NCBI GenBank assembly: GCA_946478775.1
Contig: CAMLDR010000096.1
Coordinates: 1-15,751, forward strand
DNA length: 15,751 nucleotides
From: an uncultured Flavobacteriales bacterium
GTDB taxonomy: Bacteria; Bacteroidota; Bacteroidia; Flavobacteriales; Crocinitomicaceae
Reading direction: 5' to 3'
Both the position numbers and the translations under genes were made by a program. Positions 6,562-14,839 of this stretch are shown here, piece after piece; position 1 is the first letter of the stretch, and the number at the start of each line of letters is the position of its first letter. The notes below the pieces were generated by a model. It was not told the DNA's origin. It was given only the letters and a program-made list of their open reading frames with translations, and ran no database searches.

Positions 6562-7656
6562 ATGGGTTTCGAACCTGAGAAAATAAGTCATAAATGCGTT
6601 AGATTCGGGTTACTGGTGCTGCTTGTATTCCTGAATTACACGGTTGTGTTCGCTGATTCCATTAAAGAAAATGGACTTTCTATAGCGAAGACGCTTGATC
6701 GCGCCAGGGAATTGGAGGATTCGGACATTCATGCAAGTATCGAACTGTTAGTGCAGGCAAATGAATCCCTGAAAGGAACCGAAAAAAAGTATTTGAAGTA
6801 TGAAATCCTTCAGCGTTTAAGTATTTACCAGCAGCAAACCGGGAACTTAAAGACCGCAATAGGATATGCTTACCAGGCGCTTGCTGTTGCAGAACAAATG
6901 GAAGATCACCAGCGAATAGGAGAAACTGAAAAAACAATCGGTCAACTATTTAAGAACTTAAAAGTTTTCCTGAAGGCAAGGAACCACTTCGAACGGGCAA
7001 TGATTGAATTCAAACAGGTGAAAAATCTGAATGAATATTTTACCTGTAAAAGTTACGTAGGACACTGTTTAACAGATTACGGCGAAGAGAAAAAAAATAG
7101 TTGGTACCTGGACCAGGCAAAAAAAATCTACCAGTCTACTTTGTTTGAAGCGAATACGAAGAAATTTGATCATTTCATTTTGTCCTCCAATAACAACCTC
7201 TCCAATTTATATTTGATCTATTACCAGGTTAGAAAAGACAAAAAGGACCTCGAGATCAGCCGCAAATATGCATTGGAGTGCATAGAAAGATCTTTGGCTA
7301 TGAAAGATACGGTCAGCTATGCGGTGGGTTATTCCAATTATGGAGAAGCATATGGATTGGAGGGACAGATAGACAGTTTAAAGAAGTACCTGGATTTCGC
7401 CCGATCTATTTACATTGAAAAGAACATGCCCGATTTCTTGTTTAGCAATTGCCGGCTTTTGATAAAATCTTATCTGAAAAACAACAGGCTGGGTGAAGCT
7501 GAGAAACTCCTGGGAGAATACCGAAAGTACATTGATCAATTCCAGTTTTTGGCTGAGTATAAGAATTACTACGAGTATTATTCAAACCTGGAACGCCTGA
7601 GAGGAAATTACAAAGCTGCCTACGATTACCGTATCAAATACAATAAAAAAATTTGA
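6562..7656 (+). CDS. TPR sensor domain, N-terminal fragment of a frameshifted hybrid histidine kinase
   Basis: This frame encodes 364 aa: a short cytoplasmic start, a hydrophobic export segment (about residues 13-31, possible cleavage after VFA) and a periplasmic all-helical region of about 330 residues. The latter consists of TPR-type helix pairs, for example LKTAIGYAYQALAVAEQ, VFLKARNHFERAMIEF and GRLEAEKLL-like repeats. This is the usual input region of Bacteroidota TPR histidine kinases. The frame ends at TGA 7654-7656, just after an A7 run at 7645-7651. Dropping one A turns the ending NKKI-stop into NKKFEEYSDEENAKEL and joins it to the kinase frame, giving one 1093-aa protein. I therefore read this as the 5' part of a split gene and not a free-standing TPR protein. 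The start ATG at 6562 places the signal segment near the N-terminus, as expected. Confidence 0.85.
   Translation: MGFEPEKISHKCVRFGLLVLLVFLNYTVVFADSIKENGLSIAKTLDRARELEDSDIHASIELLVQANESLKGTEKKYLKYEILQRLSIYQQQTGNLKTAIGYAYQALAVAEQMEDHQRIGETEKTIGQLFKNLKVFLKARNHFERAMIEFKQVKNLNEYFTCKSYVGHCLTDYGEEKKNSWYLDQAKKIYQSTLFEANTKKFDHFILSSNNNLSNLYLIYYQVRKDKKDLEISRKYALECIERSLAMKDTVSYAVGYSNYGEAYGLEGQIDSLKKYLDFARSIYIEKNMPDFLFSNCRLLIKSYLKNNRLGEAEKLLGEYRKYIDQFQFLAEYKNYYEYYSNLERLRGNYKAAYDYRIKYNKKI
7645..7651 (+). other. A7 homopolymer with frameshift in the TPR-kinase gene
   Basis: Seven consecutive A residues mark the exact point where the coding frame moves by +1. Upstream, codons AAT AAA AAA ATT TGA stop translation. 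Omitting one A gives AAT AAA AAA TTT GAG and an open frame through to 9844. No ATG exists in the downstream frame until well inside the HisKA domain, so the kinase half lacks its own credible start. The cause could be a real mutation, phase variation by slippage, transcriptional slippage or a sequencing error. Confidence 0.85.
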
Positions 7657-7705
7657 GGAATACAGCGATGAAGAAAATGCAAAAGAACTGGTCAGACTGC
7701 AGTTT

Positions 7706-9844
7706 TTGTACGATTTGGATAAGAAGAATGAGGAAATTGCCATCCTGAATAAAAACAAACGCCTTCAGAGTGATAACAATGAAAACCAGGTGGTTATTCT
7801 AAACCTGCTCATCGGATGTATTACCCTGTTGATAGCACTTTTGATCTTTATTTATGTGCGCTACAAAGACCGTGTTTCTTCCAATGAAGTGATTCTTTCC
7901 AAGAACAAGCAGCTGGAGCGTTTATCCATCGTTGCCAGTAATACGAATAACGGAATTACCATCACGAATCCGCAGGGAATTATATCCTGGGTGAATGAAG
8001 GCTTTGTACGGTTGTACGGGTGGAATTCACCGGACGATTTTTTCGAGAAGAAAGGGACGAGTATTTACAATGTCAGCGGTCTGACACGGGCAGAAATTTC
8101 CGCATTCATCGATCAGGCCGTGGAAACAAAAGAATCAATCGTTTTTCAGACATTCAAAGAATTAAAGAACCAGGAGCAGAAATACATTCAAACATCTTTA
8201 ACTCCTGTTTTTGATGAACACGAAGAGTTGAAATTCCTGGTATATGTTGATACCGATATCACAGATCTCCTGGAAGCGAGAGAATTAGCTATCCGGGAGA
8301 AACGGAAAGCCGAGAATGCATTAAAAACACAGGAATTGTTCCTTGCAAACGTGAGCCATGAGATTCGTACGCCGATGAACGGGATCATTGGTTTAACCAG
8401 GCAGCTGAACGACCAAAATCTGACTAAAACACAGCAGGAAATTGCTAACACGCTCGGAATTTCTGCCAATGGCCTGCTTCACGTAGTAAATGATCTGTTG
8501 GATGTTTCCAAGATCCGGGCAGGAAAAATGTCTTTCGAGTACGTGCGTTTTTCATTGCGGGATTTGTTGTCAACGTTTATCAACTCAATGGCTTACCGGA
8601 TAGAAGAGAAAGGATTGACCTTTCACCCGGACTTTGATGAGAAATTACCCGATTACGTCATAGGAGATCCTGTCCGTCTGAACCAGATTCTCCTCAATAT
8701 TGTGGGGAATGCGATCAAATTTACGATCCACGGAAGCGTAACCTTAAAAGTACATTCGACTCACCGGAAGAACGGAACAGAGCACATTTGTTTCGAAGTG
8801 AAAGATACGGGAATTGGGATTCCGCTGCAAAAACAGGATTTTGTCTTTGAGAATTTCACCCAGTTGGAAGACCACCGTACCAGAACGACCTCCGGAACAG
8901 GTTTGGGATTAGGTATTGCGAAATCACTGGTCGAAGCGATGGGAGGAACCATCAACCTGGTCAGTAAAGAAGGAAAGGGAACAACGCTTTCATTTGAATT
9001 GGATTTTGAACTGCACAGCAAGCATGTGGAAACAAAGGACATCAACAGGGAAGACATTGTGCTGGTGAAGAATCTCGAAGGTTTACGGGTGCTGTTGGTA
9101 GAAGACAATTCCATTAATCAGCGGGTGATTTTATACGACCTCAATAAATGGAATGTAGAAGTTTTGGCTGTGGATAATGCCATAGACGCCATAGCAGTTT
9201 TAAAAGACAGGCAGTTTGATGTGATCCTGATGGATTATTACATGCCGCGTATGGATGGAATGGAAGCAACCCGGTTTATCCGGTCCAAGTTCCCTGAGCC
9301 TACCTGTTCGGTACCGATTATTGCAATTACGGCTTCAGCCATGGTAGGTGATCAGAATAAGTTCATTGAAGCCGGAATGAACGACTATATTTCAAAACCC
9401 TTCAACCCGGAGAAACTCTATCAGCTCCTGGTGAAATGGGGATATCAGAATAACGGTTTGTTCACAGAGACGAAAGAACCCGAAGAAGTAAAACCAAATT
9501 TGCTTGATCTTTCCCTGCTGGAAGAACGGGCGGACGGAAACGAAGAATACCTGTTGGAAATGTACGGGGCGTATTTGGAAATGATGCCGCAGTATTCAAT
9601 TGATCTCATTCACTATTTTGAAGACGAGGATTGGGTGGAATTGCGAAAACAGGCCCACCAGATCTTAAGTCCTGCACGCTTATTCGGGATGAATATCACT
9701 GCGAATTTATTGTTGAAACTGGAAAAAGACGAGCAACTCAGTAAGAATGAAATGAAAGAACTCGTTTCTAGAATTGTAGATCAGATCCAAACCTGCGGAA
9801 AAGTTATCCGGGACCAGATCAAACGCATCGAAGCCAGTAGTTAA
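7706..9844 (+). CDS. Hybrid histidine kinase, C-terminal part (TM-PAS-HisKA-HATPase-REC-Hpt)
   Basis: Numbering is from the TTG at 7706; add 381 for the rejoined protein. A coiled-coil linker precedes a membrane segment at 28-52. A PAS domain spans about 73-190. HisKA has the phospho-acceptor His218 in NVSHEIRTPMNG. HATPase_c has N-box Asn335, DTGIGI from 367 and GTGLGLG from 397. A receiver domain spans 460-575 with acceptor Asp510 (ILMDYYMPRMDG), Thr542 and Lys564. A C-terminal Hpt domain spans about 601-690 with His651. All catalytic residues of kinase and receiver are present. The open frame reaches back to 7652, but TTG 7706 is not a convincing start: the natural reading is continuation from the TPR fragment across the A7 tract. 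Signal and output are unknown. The M1 peptidase is only a divergent neighbour. Confidence 0.9.
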   Translation: MYDLDKKNEEIAILNKNKRLQSDNNENQVVILNLLIGCITLLIALLIFIYVRYKDRVSSNEVILSKNKQLERLSIVASNTNNGITITNPQGIISWVNEGFVRLYGWNSPDDFFEKKGTSIYNVSGLTRAEISAFIDQAVETKESIVFQTFKELKNQEQKYIQTSLTPVFDEHEELKFLVYVDTDITDLLEARELAIREKRKAENALKTQELFLANVSHEIRTPMNGIIGLTRQLNDQNLTKTQQEIANTLGISANGLLHVVNDLLDVSKIRAGKMSFEYVRFSLRDLLSTFINSMAYRIEEKGLTFHPDFDEKLPDYVIGDPVRLNQILLNIVGNAIKFTIHGSVTLKVHSTHRKNGTEHICFEVKDTGIGIPLQKQDFVFENFTQLEDHRTRTTSGTGLGLGIAKSLVEAMGGTINLVSKEGKGTTLSFELDFELHSKHVETKDINREDIVLVKNLEGLRVLLVEDNSINQRVILYDLNKWNVEVLAVDNAIDAIAVLKDRQFDVILMDYYMPRMDGMEATRFIRSKFPEPTCSVPIIAITASAMVGDQNKFIEAGMNDYISKPFNPEKLYQLLVKWGYQNNGLFTETKEPEEVKPNLLDLSLLEERADGNEEYLLEMYGAYLEMMPQYSIDLIHYFEDEDWVELRKQAHQILSPARLFGMNITANLLLKLEKDEQLSKNEMKELVSRIVDQIQTCGKVIRDQIKRIEASS

Positions 9845-9922
9845 TTACAAATTACGAATGCCTGATTCCCAATGAAAAACATTTTCTTAAGTTATCATCT
9901 GCTTGTAAATAAATCCTCTGAG

Positions 9923-9950
9923 TTCTTCGGTGTTCCTCCGTGGGAAAAAC
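9923..9950. repeat. CCTCCGTG-type dispersed repeat, copy left of the GNAT gene
   Basis: TTCTTCGGTGTTCCTCCGTG followed by GGAAAAAC lies 36 bp beyond the 3' end of the acetyltransferase gene. It matches the copy at 10470-10496 in the same orientation, and its core resembles the 66-bp repeats at the window end. Confidence 0.7.
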
Positions 9951-9985
9951 TATGAGGCCTATTTGCACTATGTGGTTAAAAGAAA

Positions 9986-10423
9986 TCAAGTCAACCCTTC
10001 TTCATTCAGGATCTTTATAAAATGAAATCCTTTTGGGGAGTATCCCTGGTTGTAGTAAAAACGATGTGCCTTAAAGTTGTTTGTATAAGCGTCTAAAACC
10101 ATGATGCTGCATTGGAGTTTTTTCGCCTTTTCCTCCAGGTAGTACTGGATCATTTTTCCGGCTCCCGTTCCTCTTGCGGCTTCAGAAACAATCACATTGT
10201 CGAGTTCCAGGTAAGGACCGCACCATAACTTAGTACCCAGCCAATAACCGCTGATCGCAATGCATTTTTCATCAATAAAAACCCCGACTTGTGCATACCT
10301 GTTCGGGAGCATATCCCGCAACATCCGCTCGTAGCTTTCCAAATCCAGTTCCGGATACATCTCCCTGAGGATATCCAGATGAGGTAGCATTTCCTCCAAC
10401 GATTTCAATTCACGTATTTCCAT
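9986..10423 (-). CDS. GNAT family N-acetyltransferase
   Basis: This 145-aa cytoplasmic acetyltransferase has a single GNAT domain that fills the protein. The acetyl-CoA binding motif A is DNVIVSEAARGTGAGKMI, with RGTGAG at residues 84-89. The C-terminal motif B has AYTNNFKAHRFYYNQGYSPKGFHFIKIL (from 112), where Asn115-116 and Tyr123-124 fit the usual positions. The substrate cannot be told from sequence; small-molecule amines, antibiotics or protein N-termini are all possible. It sits last in a run of minus-strand genes, 73 bp after the S9 peptidase, with CCTCCGTG-type repeats on both sides, and it converges on the kinase gene. The ATG at 10423 puts the domain at the N-terminus, as is normal. 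Confidence 0.9.
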   Translation of the reverse strand: MEIRELKSLEEMLPHLDILREMYPELDLESYERMLRDMLPNRYAQVGVFIDEKCIAISGYWLGTKLWCGPYLELDNVIVSEAARGTGAGKMIQYYLEEKAKKLQCSIMVLDAYTNNFKAHRFYYNQGYSPKGFHFIKILNEEGLT

Positions 10424-10469
10424 TATGATAAGTTCAAAAAGTTCAATAATTCAAGCCATAACATTTATA

Positions 10470-10496
10470 CCTCCGTGTTCCTCCGTGGGAGAAAAA
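10470..10496. repeat. CCTCCGTG-type dispersed repeat, copy right of the GNAT gene
   Basis: CCTCCGTGTTCCTCCGTGG followed by GAGAAAAA fills most of the 73-bp gap between the S9 peptidase stop and the GNAT start. It contains two tandem CCTCCGTG units and is a direct repeat of 9923-9950. Confidence 0.7.
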
Positions 10497-12824
10497 TCAG
10501 TGTAGATTCATCTCAAATAACTCCAAAATCCTCCTGTACTCATCAATCCAGGCCGGTGTGAACGTAAAGCCATGTGCTTCGGTAGGGAAGACGCTCAATT
10601 GGAAATGGGTTTTTCTAAGTTCTATAAAACGCTGATTTAACCGAACAATATCCTGAAATTGAACATTATCATCTACCATTCCGTGTAGCATTAATAGCGG
10701 TCTTTTCAGATTCTCAGCAAAATAGATCGGGCTGCTTCTTTTGTATGCCTTTGGATCCGTCACAGGAGAATTTAGAATGTTACTGGTGTACTCATGATTG
10801 TAGTGAGCCCAATCGGTTACAGAGCGCAAAGCTGCCCCGCAATTGAACGAATCCGGAGTTTTTAAAAGCGCCATTAAAGTGATAAATCCACCATAACTTC
10901 CTCCATAAATTCCCACACGACCAGAGTCAATGGATTCATTTTTTACCAAATAATTTTTTGCGTCGATATAATCAGATAAATCGCGGTTTCCCATATCCCG
11001 GTAAATATCCGTTCTCCAATCTCTTCCATAGCCTTCACTTGCACGGTAATCCAGGTCCAGAACGGTATATCCTTTTTCGATTAGCAATTGGTGAAAAAGC
11101 ATCTCGCGCTGATAATAGCTCCAGTAATAATGAGCGTTTTGCAAATATCCTGCACCATGGACGAACAAAACAGCTGCTCCGTTCGGTTTTTCCGGAGTGT
11201 ATTTACGTGAATAAATCTGTTTGCCGTCAGAAGAAGGGAACTGAATAATCTCCGGACTTTGAAGGCGTAATTTTTCAAAACCGGGAAGTGTGCTCTTGGT
11301 TACCGGAACCAGTTTTTGTCCGGGAATATTAGGCACAACACACAATTCCCAGGGCTGTGTGGTAGTTGAGTAACGAATAGCCCAGGTTTTTTCATCGGGA
11401 GACAAGGTCCATTCAATTCCGAAATTCCCCTCAAAAAGCGGAATGATCTTCCCGGAAGCCAGTTCCAGTTTATAACCATTGCGAACCCCGGGGTGGATTT
11501 TATTGCCTATGAAATAGATCGTTTTTTTATCGTTGGAAAGAAAAGGATCACGGACTTCCCATTTTCCACTGGTGAGTGCTTTTTTTGCTTTTGTTTGCGC
11601 GTTCATGGCATACAAATGTGAATAGCCGCTTTCTTCGCTTTGAAAGACGAAATCTGTTGGGTTGACCCAGAACAGCGTTCCTTCTTCTTCGTTCCATTCC
11701 GAGATTCCGGGGCCTCCGATCCAGGCTTCGTCGTGCTGATGTTCCAGCTCGGTCAATTTCCCGCTCGTTAGATCCACCAGACAGATCCAGCGGTCTTTGT
11801 TGTCATAGGAACGAATATCAACCAAAGCCGCATTCCCGCCCGGATTCATAATGGCCTGGTTAAAACAGATATCGCGGTCTTTGGAGTATGGTCCGGTACT
11901 TCCGTATTCGGCAAGGTAAGCCGGTTTTTTGCGGATATCTTTCAGTGAAGAAGCATCCACGAAATAAACCGTATCTTTTTGAATGTCAAAAATTCCCATA
12001 CGGGTACTTGGTTCCTGATCATTTACTTTAGGTCGTGCCTGTCTTTGTTGCGTAAATCCATCATTGGTGATGAAAGCTTCATACTGGGTAGCCGGTTCAT
12101 TTGAATCCATGACCAACACAAAGGAAACATATTTTCCGTCAGGACTTACAGTAACTCTGCTGACGTATTCATTTTTCGAATAATAGATTCCGGCCGGAAT
12201 TTTCCGTTTCGGTTGTTTCGCATACCATGCTTTCTTTTGGTCTTGCAATCGGATGTAAGAGAATAATTCCTGCTGCTGCTGATAGAGAAAGCTGGTGTCT
12301 GTTTTTTCAACGGATTGGTTTCCCTGCACAAAATTGGTGATCTGTAGGATGCTGCCTTGTGTTTCATTGTAACAGAATACATCATTCCCGATCATAAAAT
12401 ACACAAGAGGTGAGTTCCCGTTTCTAAAAACTGCTCCAATGGATTCTTTCCCCGAAAAAAGGATGGTTTTTGTTTTCGTTTTCAGGTGATAGCGTGCCAA
12501 ATTCCCCCTGTCGTTAAAATAATGATTATCAAATAATTGATCATGTTTATCTAAAGCTGGATTTGAGGCTAATTCATTGTTGACGATTGGAACCCGAATA
12601 GTCTGCTTTTGTTTTAACTGATAGGCATACAAACTTCTTCCCAACTCATTGTTTGGGTTCCAGTCAAAAAGCACCGATTGATTGTCAATGGTCCAGCGGA
12701 TATTTTGGGGTGAGAATCCTACAAATTCTTCGCCTTTCATGATCTCTTCCAATGCAATGGTTTGAGAAAATAAGAGTGGGCTGAATAAGAGAGAAAGAGC
12801 TGTGAAAATCAGTTTATTGCTCAT
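10497..12824 (-). CDS. Exported S9 family (DPP-IV-like) prolyl oligopeptidase
   Basis: This is a 775-aa serine peptidase of the DPP-IV type. The start is the ATG at 12824, followed by a clear signal peptide (SNKLIFTALSLLFSPLLFSQ). An in-frame start at 12908 would add 28 residues before the signal and overlap the upstream gene by 95 bp, so I reject it. Residues about 25-520 form a beta-propeller that limits access to the active site. The C-terminal alpha/beta-hydrolase domain carries the nucleophile Ser643 in GIYGGSYGGF, Asp718 in LHGMVDDNV and His751 in EAHGF. It probably releases dipeptides from peptides in the periplasm. Its start overlaps the stop of the preceding HEAT-like gene by 11 bp, suggesting translational coupling. 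Confidence 0.93.
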   Translation of the reverse strand: MSNKLIFTALSLLFSPLLFSQTIALEEIMKGEEFVGFSPQNIRWTIDNQSVLFDWNPNNELGRSLYAYQLKQKQTIRVPIVNNELASNPALDKHDQLFDNHYFNDRGNLARYHLKTKTKTILFSGKESIGAVFRNGNSPLVYFMIGNDVFCYNETQGSILQITNFVQGNQSVEKTDTSFLYQQQQELFSYIRLQDQKKAWYAKQPKRKIPAGIYYSKNEYVSRVTVSPDGKYVSFVLVMDSNEPATQYEAFITNDGFTQQRQARPKVNDQEPSTRMGIFDIQKDTVYFVDASSLKDIRKKPAYLAEYGSTGPYSKDRDICFNQAIMNPGGNAALVDIRSYDNKDRWICLVDLTSGKLTELEHQHDEAWIGGPGISEWNEEEGTLFWVNPTDFVFQSEESGYSHLYAMNAQTKAKKALTSGKWEVRDPFLSNDKKTIYFIGNKIHPGVRNGYKLELASGKIIPLFEGNFGIEWTLSPDEKTWAIRYSTTTQPWELCVVPNIPGQKLVPVTKSTLPGFEKLRLQSPEIIQFPSSDGKQIYSRKYTPEKPNGAAVLFVHGAGYLQNAHYYWSYYQREMLFHQLLIEKGYTVLDLDYRASEGYGRDWRTDIYRDMGNRDLSDYIDAKNYLVKNESIDSGRVGIYGGSYGGFITLMALLKTPDSFNCGAALRSVTDWAHYNHEYTSNILNSPVTDPKAYKRSSPIYFAENLKRPLLMLHGMVDDNVQFQDIVRLNQRFIELRKTHFQLSVFPTEAHGFTFTPAWIDEYRRILELFEMNLH

Positions 12825-13359
12825 AATACGGATGTTTACGGTATTTTTTCTGAAAGTTTCGGGATAGTGCCTGCATGGATTTTTTAGGATGGTTGGTAAG
12901 GACCTCAAAGAGCGTTCTCAATTCCCGCATCAATTCCGGGTAAGCCTGTAAAAAATGGTTTTCGATCATGCGGAGTGCGTGGTATTTCAATGCAGGAAGT
13001 GCTTCCGGCCGGTGAAGAAAATCAATGAGTAAATTCAGCAATTCTCCGTTTTCCGAGCAATCGAAAGGGGCATAAACCAGCGCGTTTGAAAGATTTCGCT
13101 GTACAGAATGATTGCTTGTGTTTATCAAAACCGAAACCATGGAATCAAATTGCTCACGGGTCATCAATTCCGGAGATTTCTCAAAGAAATGAACTGCTAT
13201 CCAGGAAGCGTATTCCGGGAAAGGATATTCTTCGTTTTCAATTTCTTCAAAAATAGCGGTTCGAAGTGCTTCGTCATTTGCCAGGAGCAAACAGGCAGAC
13301 TGAAAGTCTCTGCCTATTTTGAATTCCGTTAAAAACTCCTGCGCTTTATTCATATTCAA
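12814..13359 (-). CDS. HEAT-like helical repeat protein
   Basis: This 181-aa, probably cytoplasmic all-helical protein has no signal peptide and no membrane segment. Paired helices such as YASWIAVHFFEKSPELM, HSVQRNLSNALVYAP and LKYHALRMIENHFLQAYPELMRELRTLFEVL suggest a HEAT/ARM-like scaffold. It resembles a widespread Bacteroidota family of about 180-200 aa that, as I remember, is often mislabelled adenylosuccinate lyase. It has none of the lyase signature, so that name should not be used. The C-terminus is basic (KKYRKHPYYEQ). A second ATG two codons in (13353) is an equally possible start. It is separated by 9 bp from the SRPBCC gene before it and overlaps the S9 peptidase start by 11 bp. 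Function unknown. Confidence 0.85.
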   Translation of the reverse strand: MNMNKAQEFLTEFKIGRDFQSACLLLANDEALRTAIFEEIENEEYPFPEYASWIAVHFFEKSPELMTREQFDSMVSVLINTSNHSVQRNLSNALVYAPFDCSENGELLNLLIDFLHRPEALPALKYHALRMIENHFLQAYPELMRELRTLFEVLTNHPKKSMQALSRNFQKKYRKHPYYEQ

Positions 13360-13368
13360 AGAAAAGCA

Positions 13369-13851
13369 TTATTCCTGAAACGGTTGTTGGTTACATTTTC
13401 CCGATTTCTTCTTCCAGTCTGTCAAACACCTCTTCATTTTGTCCAACACGTGTTTTTTGATCTTTTCGCAAGCTTCTGCCGTATCAAAGATTTGTTTGAA
13501 GATGATGGATGTGCTATCATCAGAAATAGCATCAAAAGTGACCAGTACGTGGAATAAGGGCTGGGAGTAACGCTTCCAGTAGATCAGTTCGGGTTCTGTT
13601 ATTTGAATGAATTCACAGCTGTTTTGATAATTTCCCTTTTCCGGTCCGTGCATCGTAAATTCCCATTTTCCGCCCGGCTGAAAGTCAAATTGATGGAAAG
13701 TATTGGTAAATCCAGCGGGTCCCCACCAGTTTTTCAAATGATCCGGTTCAGCCCATGCCCGGAAAGCCTGTTCTCTGGAGGTGTTTACAATGCGCGAAGT
13801 CATAATTTCACACTCCGGAGCTGATGGAGGAATTTCTGTAATTAGAATCAA
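13369..13851 (-). CDS. SRPBCC/AHSA1-like domain protein
   Basis: This 160-aa protein of the Bet v 1-like SRPBCC fold, AHSA1 branch (activator of Hsp90 ATPase homologue 1-like), has a cavity that usually binds a hydrophobic ligand. The characteristic stretch REQAFRAWAEPDHLKNWWGP with following GFTNTF starts near residue 25, then FQPGGKWEFTMHGP. The start is unsure. TTG at 13851 gives 160 aa and lies 1 bp from the stop of the EEP gene before it; ATG at 13803 gives 144 aa. Family members, as I recall them, begin a strand before the ATG (the PECEI segment here), so I prefer the longer form, perhaps started by coupling to the upstream stop. Residues after about 130 are rich in Lys and Cys. Its cellular partner is unknown. 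Confidence 0.8.
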   Translation of the reverse strand: MILITEIPPSAPECEIMTSRIVNTSREQAFRAWAEPDHLKNWWGPAGFTNTFHQFDFQPGGKWEFTMHGPEKGNYQNSCEFIQITEPELIYWKRYSQPLFHVLVTFDAISDDSTSIIFKQIFDTAEACEKIKKHVLDKMKRCLTDWKKKSGKCNQQPFQE

Positions 13852-13852
13852 T

Positions 13853-14818
13853 TTATTTTGCTTTCAGGTTTAAATAGATGGGTAAATGATCGGAATATCC
13901 GCCGTGATAGGTGTCCCCGCCATAAGTAGCGCTTGGTTTCTGACCTCCGTCGGGGAAAGTAAATACCAACTTTTGATTGCGGGCAATGAATGCGTTGTGT
14001 TCCTTGATCTCCAGTCCGGATTGTCCCTGGAGTAATCCCTGAGAAACGATCAGCTGATCGAAAACATCCCATTCCCGTTGATGAACAGTTGTTCCCTGAC
14101 CGCTTTTGTGTTCTTCTGCCAGGAGATTGATCAAATCGCCTTTTGTTTGCTCGTGCTGGCCCTTTGCCCGCAAAATTTGCCGGATGCTGTAATTTTCCGG
14201 AGTATCATTGAAATCACCCATCACGATGATGTTTGCGTTCTTTTCAACGTTCAGGATTTGGTCAATTGCTCTTCTAAGAGTAGTTGCAGCGGACTTTCTC
14301 CTGCTTTCCGATTCCGAAATCCCCTCTCTTCGGGAAGGCCAGTGATTGACAAAGAAATGCACGATGAATTGATTTTGGATCCGTGCTTTCATGTAAATAA
14401 TATCGCGTGTGCGGAAGTAGGGTTCGTCTTCCACATGAATGATGTGTCGGGTACTAATTTCTGAAACGATGAATCCGGCATCGTAAACAAAAGCACAATC
14501 CATTCCGCGCCGGTCCTCCGAATTAAAGTGGATGATCTGGTAGTTGCGCTGTGCCAAAGCTCCGGTTTTGATCAGGTCTTCAACCACTTTCCGGTTCTCA
14601 ATTTCGGCCATTCCAAATGCCAGCGGGGTAGAACCGTTCACTAATAATAAAGCTTCAGCCAAACGATTTAATTTTACCAGGTAACGCTCCTCATTCCACA
14701 GTTTGTTTGCTTCCGGGGTAAATTCTTCGTTTCCCAGCAATGAAACATCATCAAACGTGTCAAAGAGGTTTTCTACATTGTAAAAGACGATTGGGTGCTT
14801 GTGAAAAGAGTCGGACAT
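13853..14818 (-). CDS. Endonuclease/exonuclease/phosphatase family protein
   Basis: This 321-aa metal-dependent phosphoesterase has the DNase I-like (EEP) fold. Core residues are all visible: Asn15 in FYNVENLFD, Glu72 in MAEIEN, His159 in VNHWPSR, Asp202 and Asn204 in GDFNDTP, and Asp310-His311 in YSDHLP near the C-terminus. There is no signal peptide, so it should act in the cytoplasm. The substrate could be DNA, a phospholipid head group or another phosphodiester; the sequence does not decide. It starts 21 bp after the GldL-like membrane protein gene and ends 1 bp before the SRPBCC gene, so it is well inside the operon. Confidence 0.92.
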   Translation of the reverse strand: MSDSFHKHPIVFYNVENLFDTFDDVSLLGNEEFTPEANKLWNEERYLVKLNRLAEALLLVNGSTPLAFGMAEIENRKVVEDLIKTGALAQRNYQIIHFNSEDRRGMDCAFVYDAGFIVSEISTRHIIHVEDEPYFRTRDIIYMKARIQNQFIVHFFVNHWPSRREGISESESRRKSAATTLRRAIDQILNVEKNANIIVMGDFNDTPENYSIRQILRAKGQHEQTKGDLINLLAEEHKSGQGTTVHQREWDVFDQLIVSQGLLQGQSGLEIKEHNAFIARNQKLVFTFPDGGQKPSATYGGDTYHGGYSDHLPIYLNLKAK

Positions 14819-14839
14819 ATTTATCGATTTGAACCAAAT

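Noticed and set aside
7640..7656. Programmed -1 ribosomal frameshift at AAAAAAA
   Set aside because: The frame change needed is +1 (or -2), not -1, and no obvious downstream pseudoknot was seen. Indel or slippage is simpler.
9923..10496. Integron-like attC cassette around the GNAT gene
   Set aside because: The flanking repeats lack attC-type imperfect palindromes and GTTRRRY cores, and no integrase is present in the window.
12825..12908. 28-residue N-terminal extension of the S9 peptidase
   Set aside because: It would place a basic segment before an obvious signal peptide and overlap the HEAT-like gene by 95 bp. The ATG at 12824 explains the signal peptide.
12814..13359. Adenylosuccinate lyase
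   Set aside because: The protein is only 181 aa and shows none of the fumarase/aspartase superfamily signature. It looks like a HEAT-type scaffold.
14078..14464. 128-aa plus-strand frame
   Set aside because: It is antisense to the EEP gene, whose catalytic motifs are complete across the same bases.
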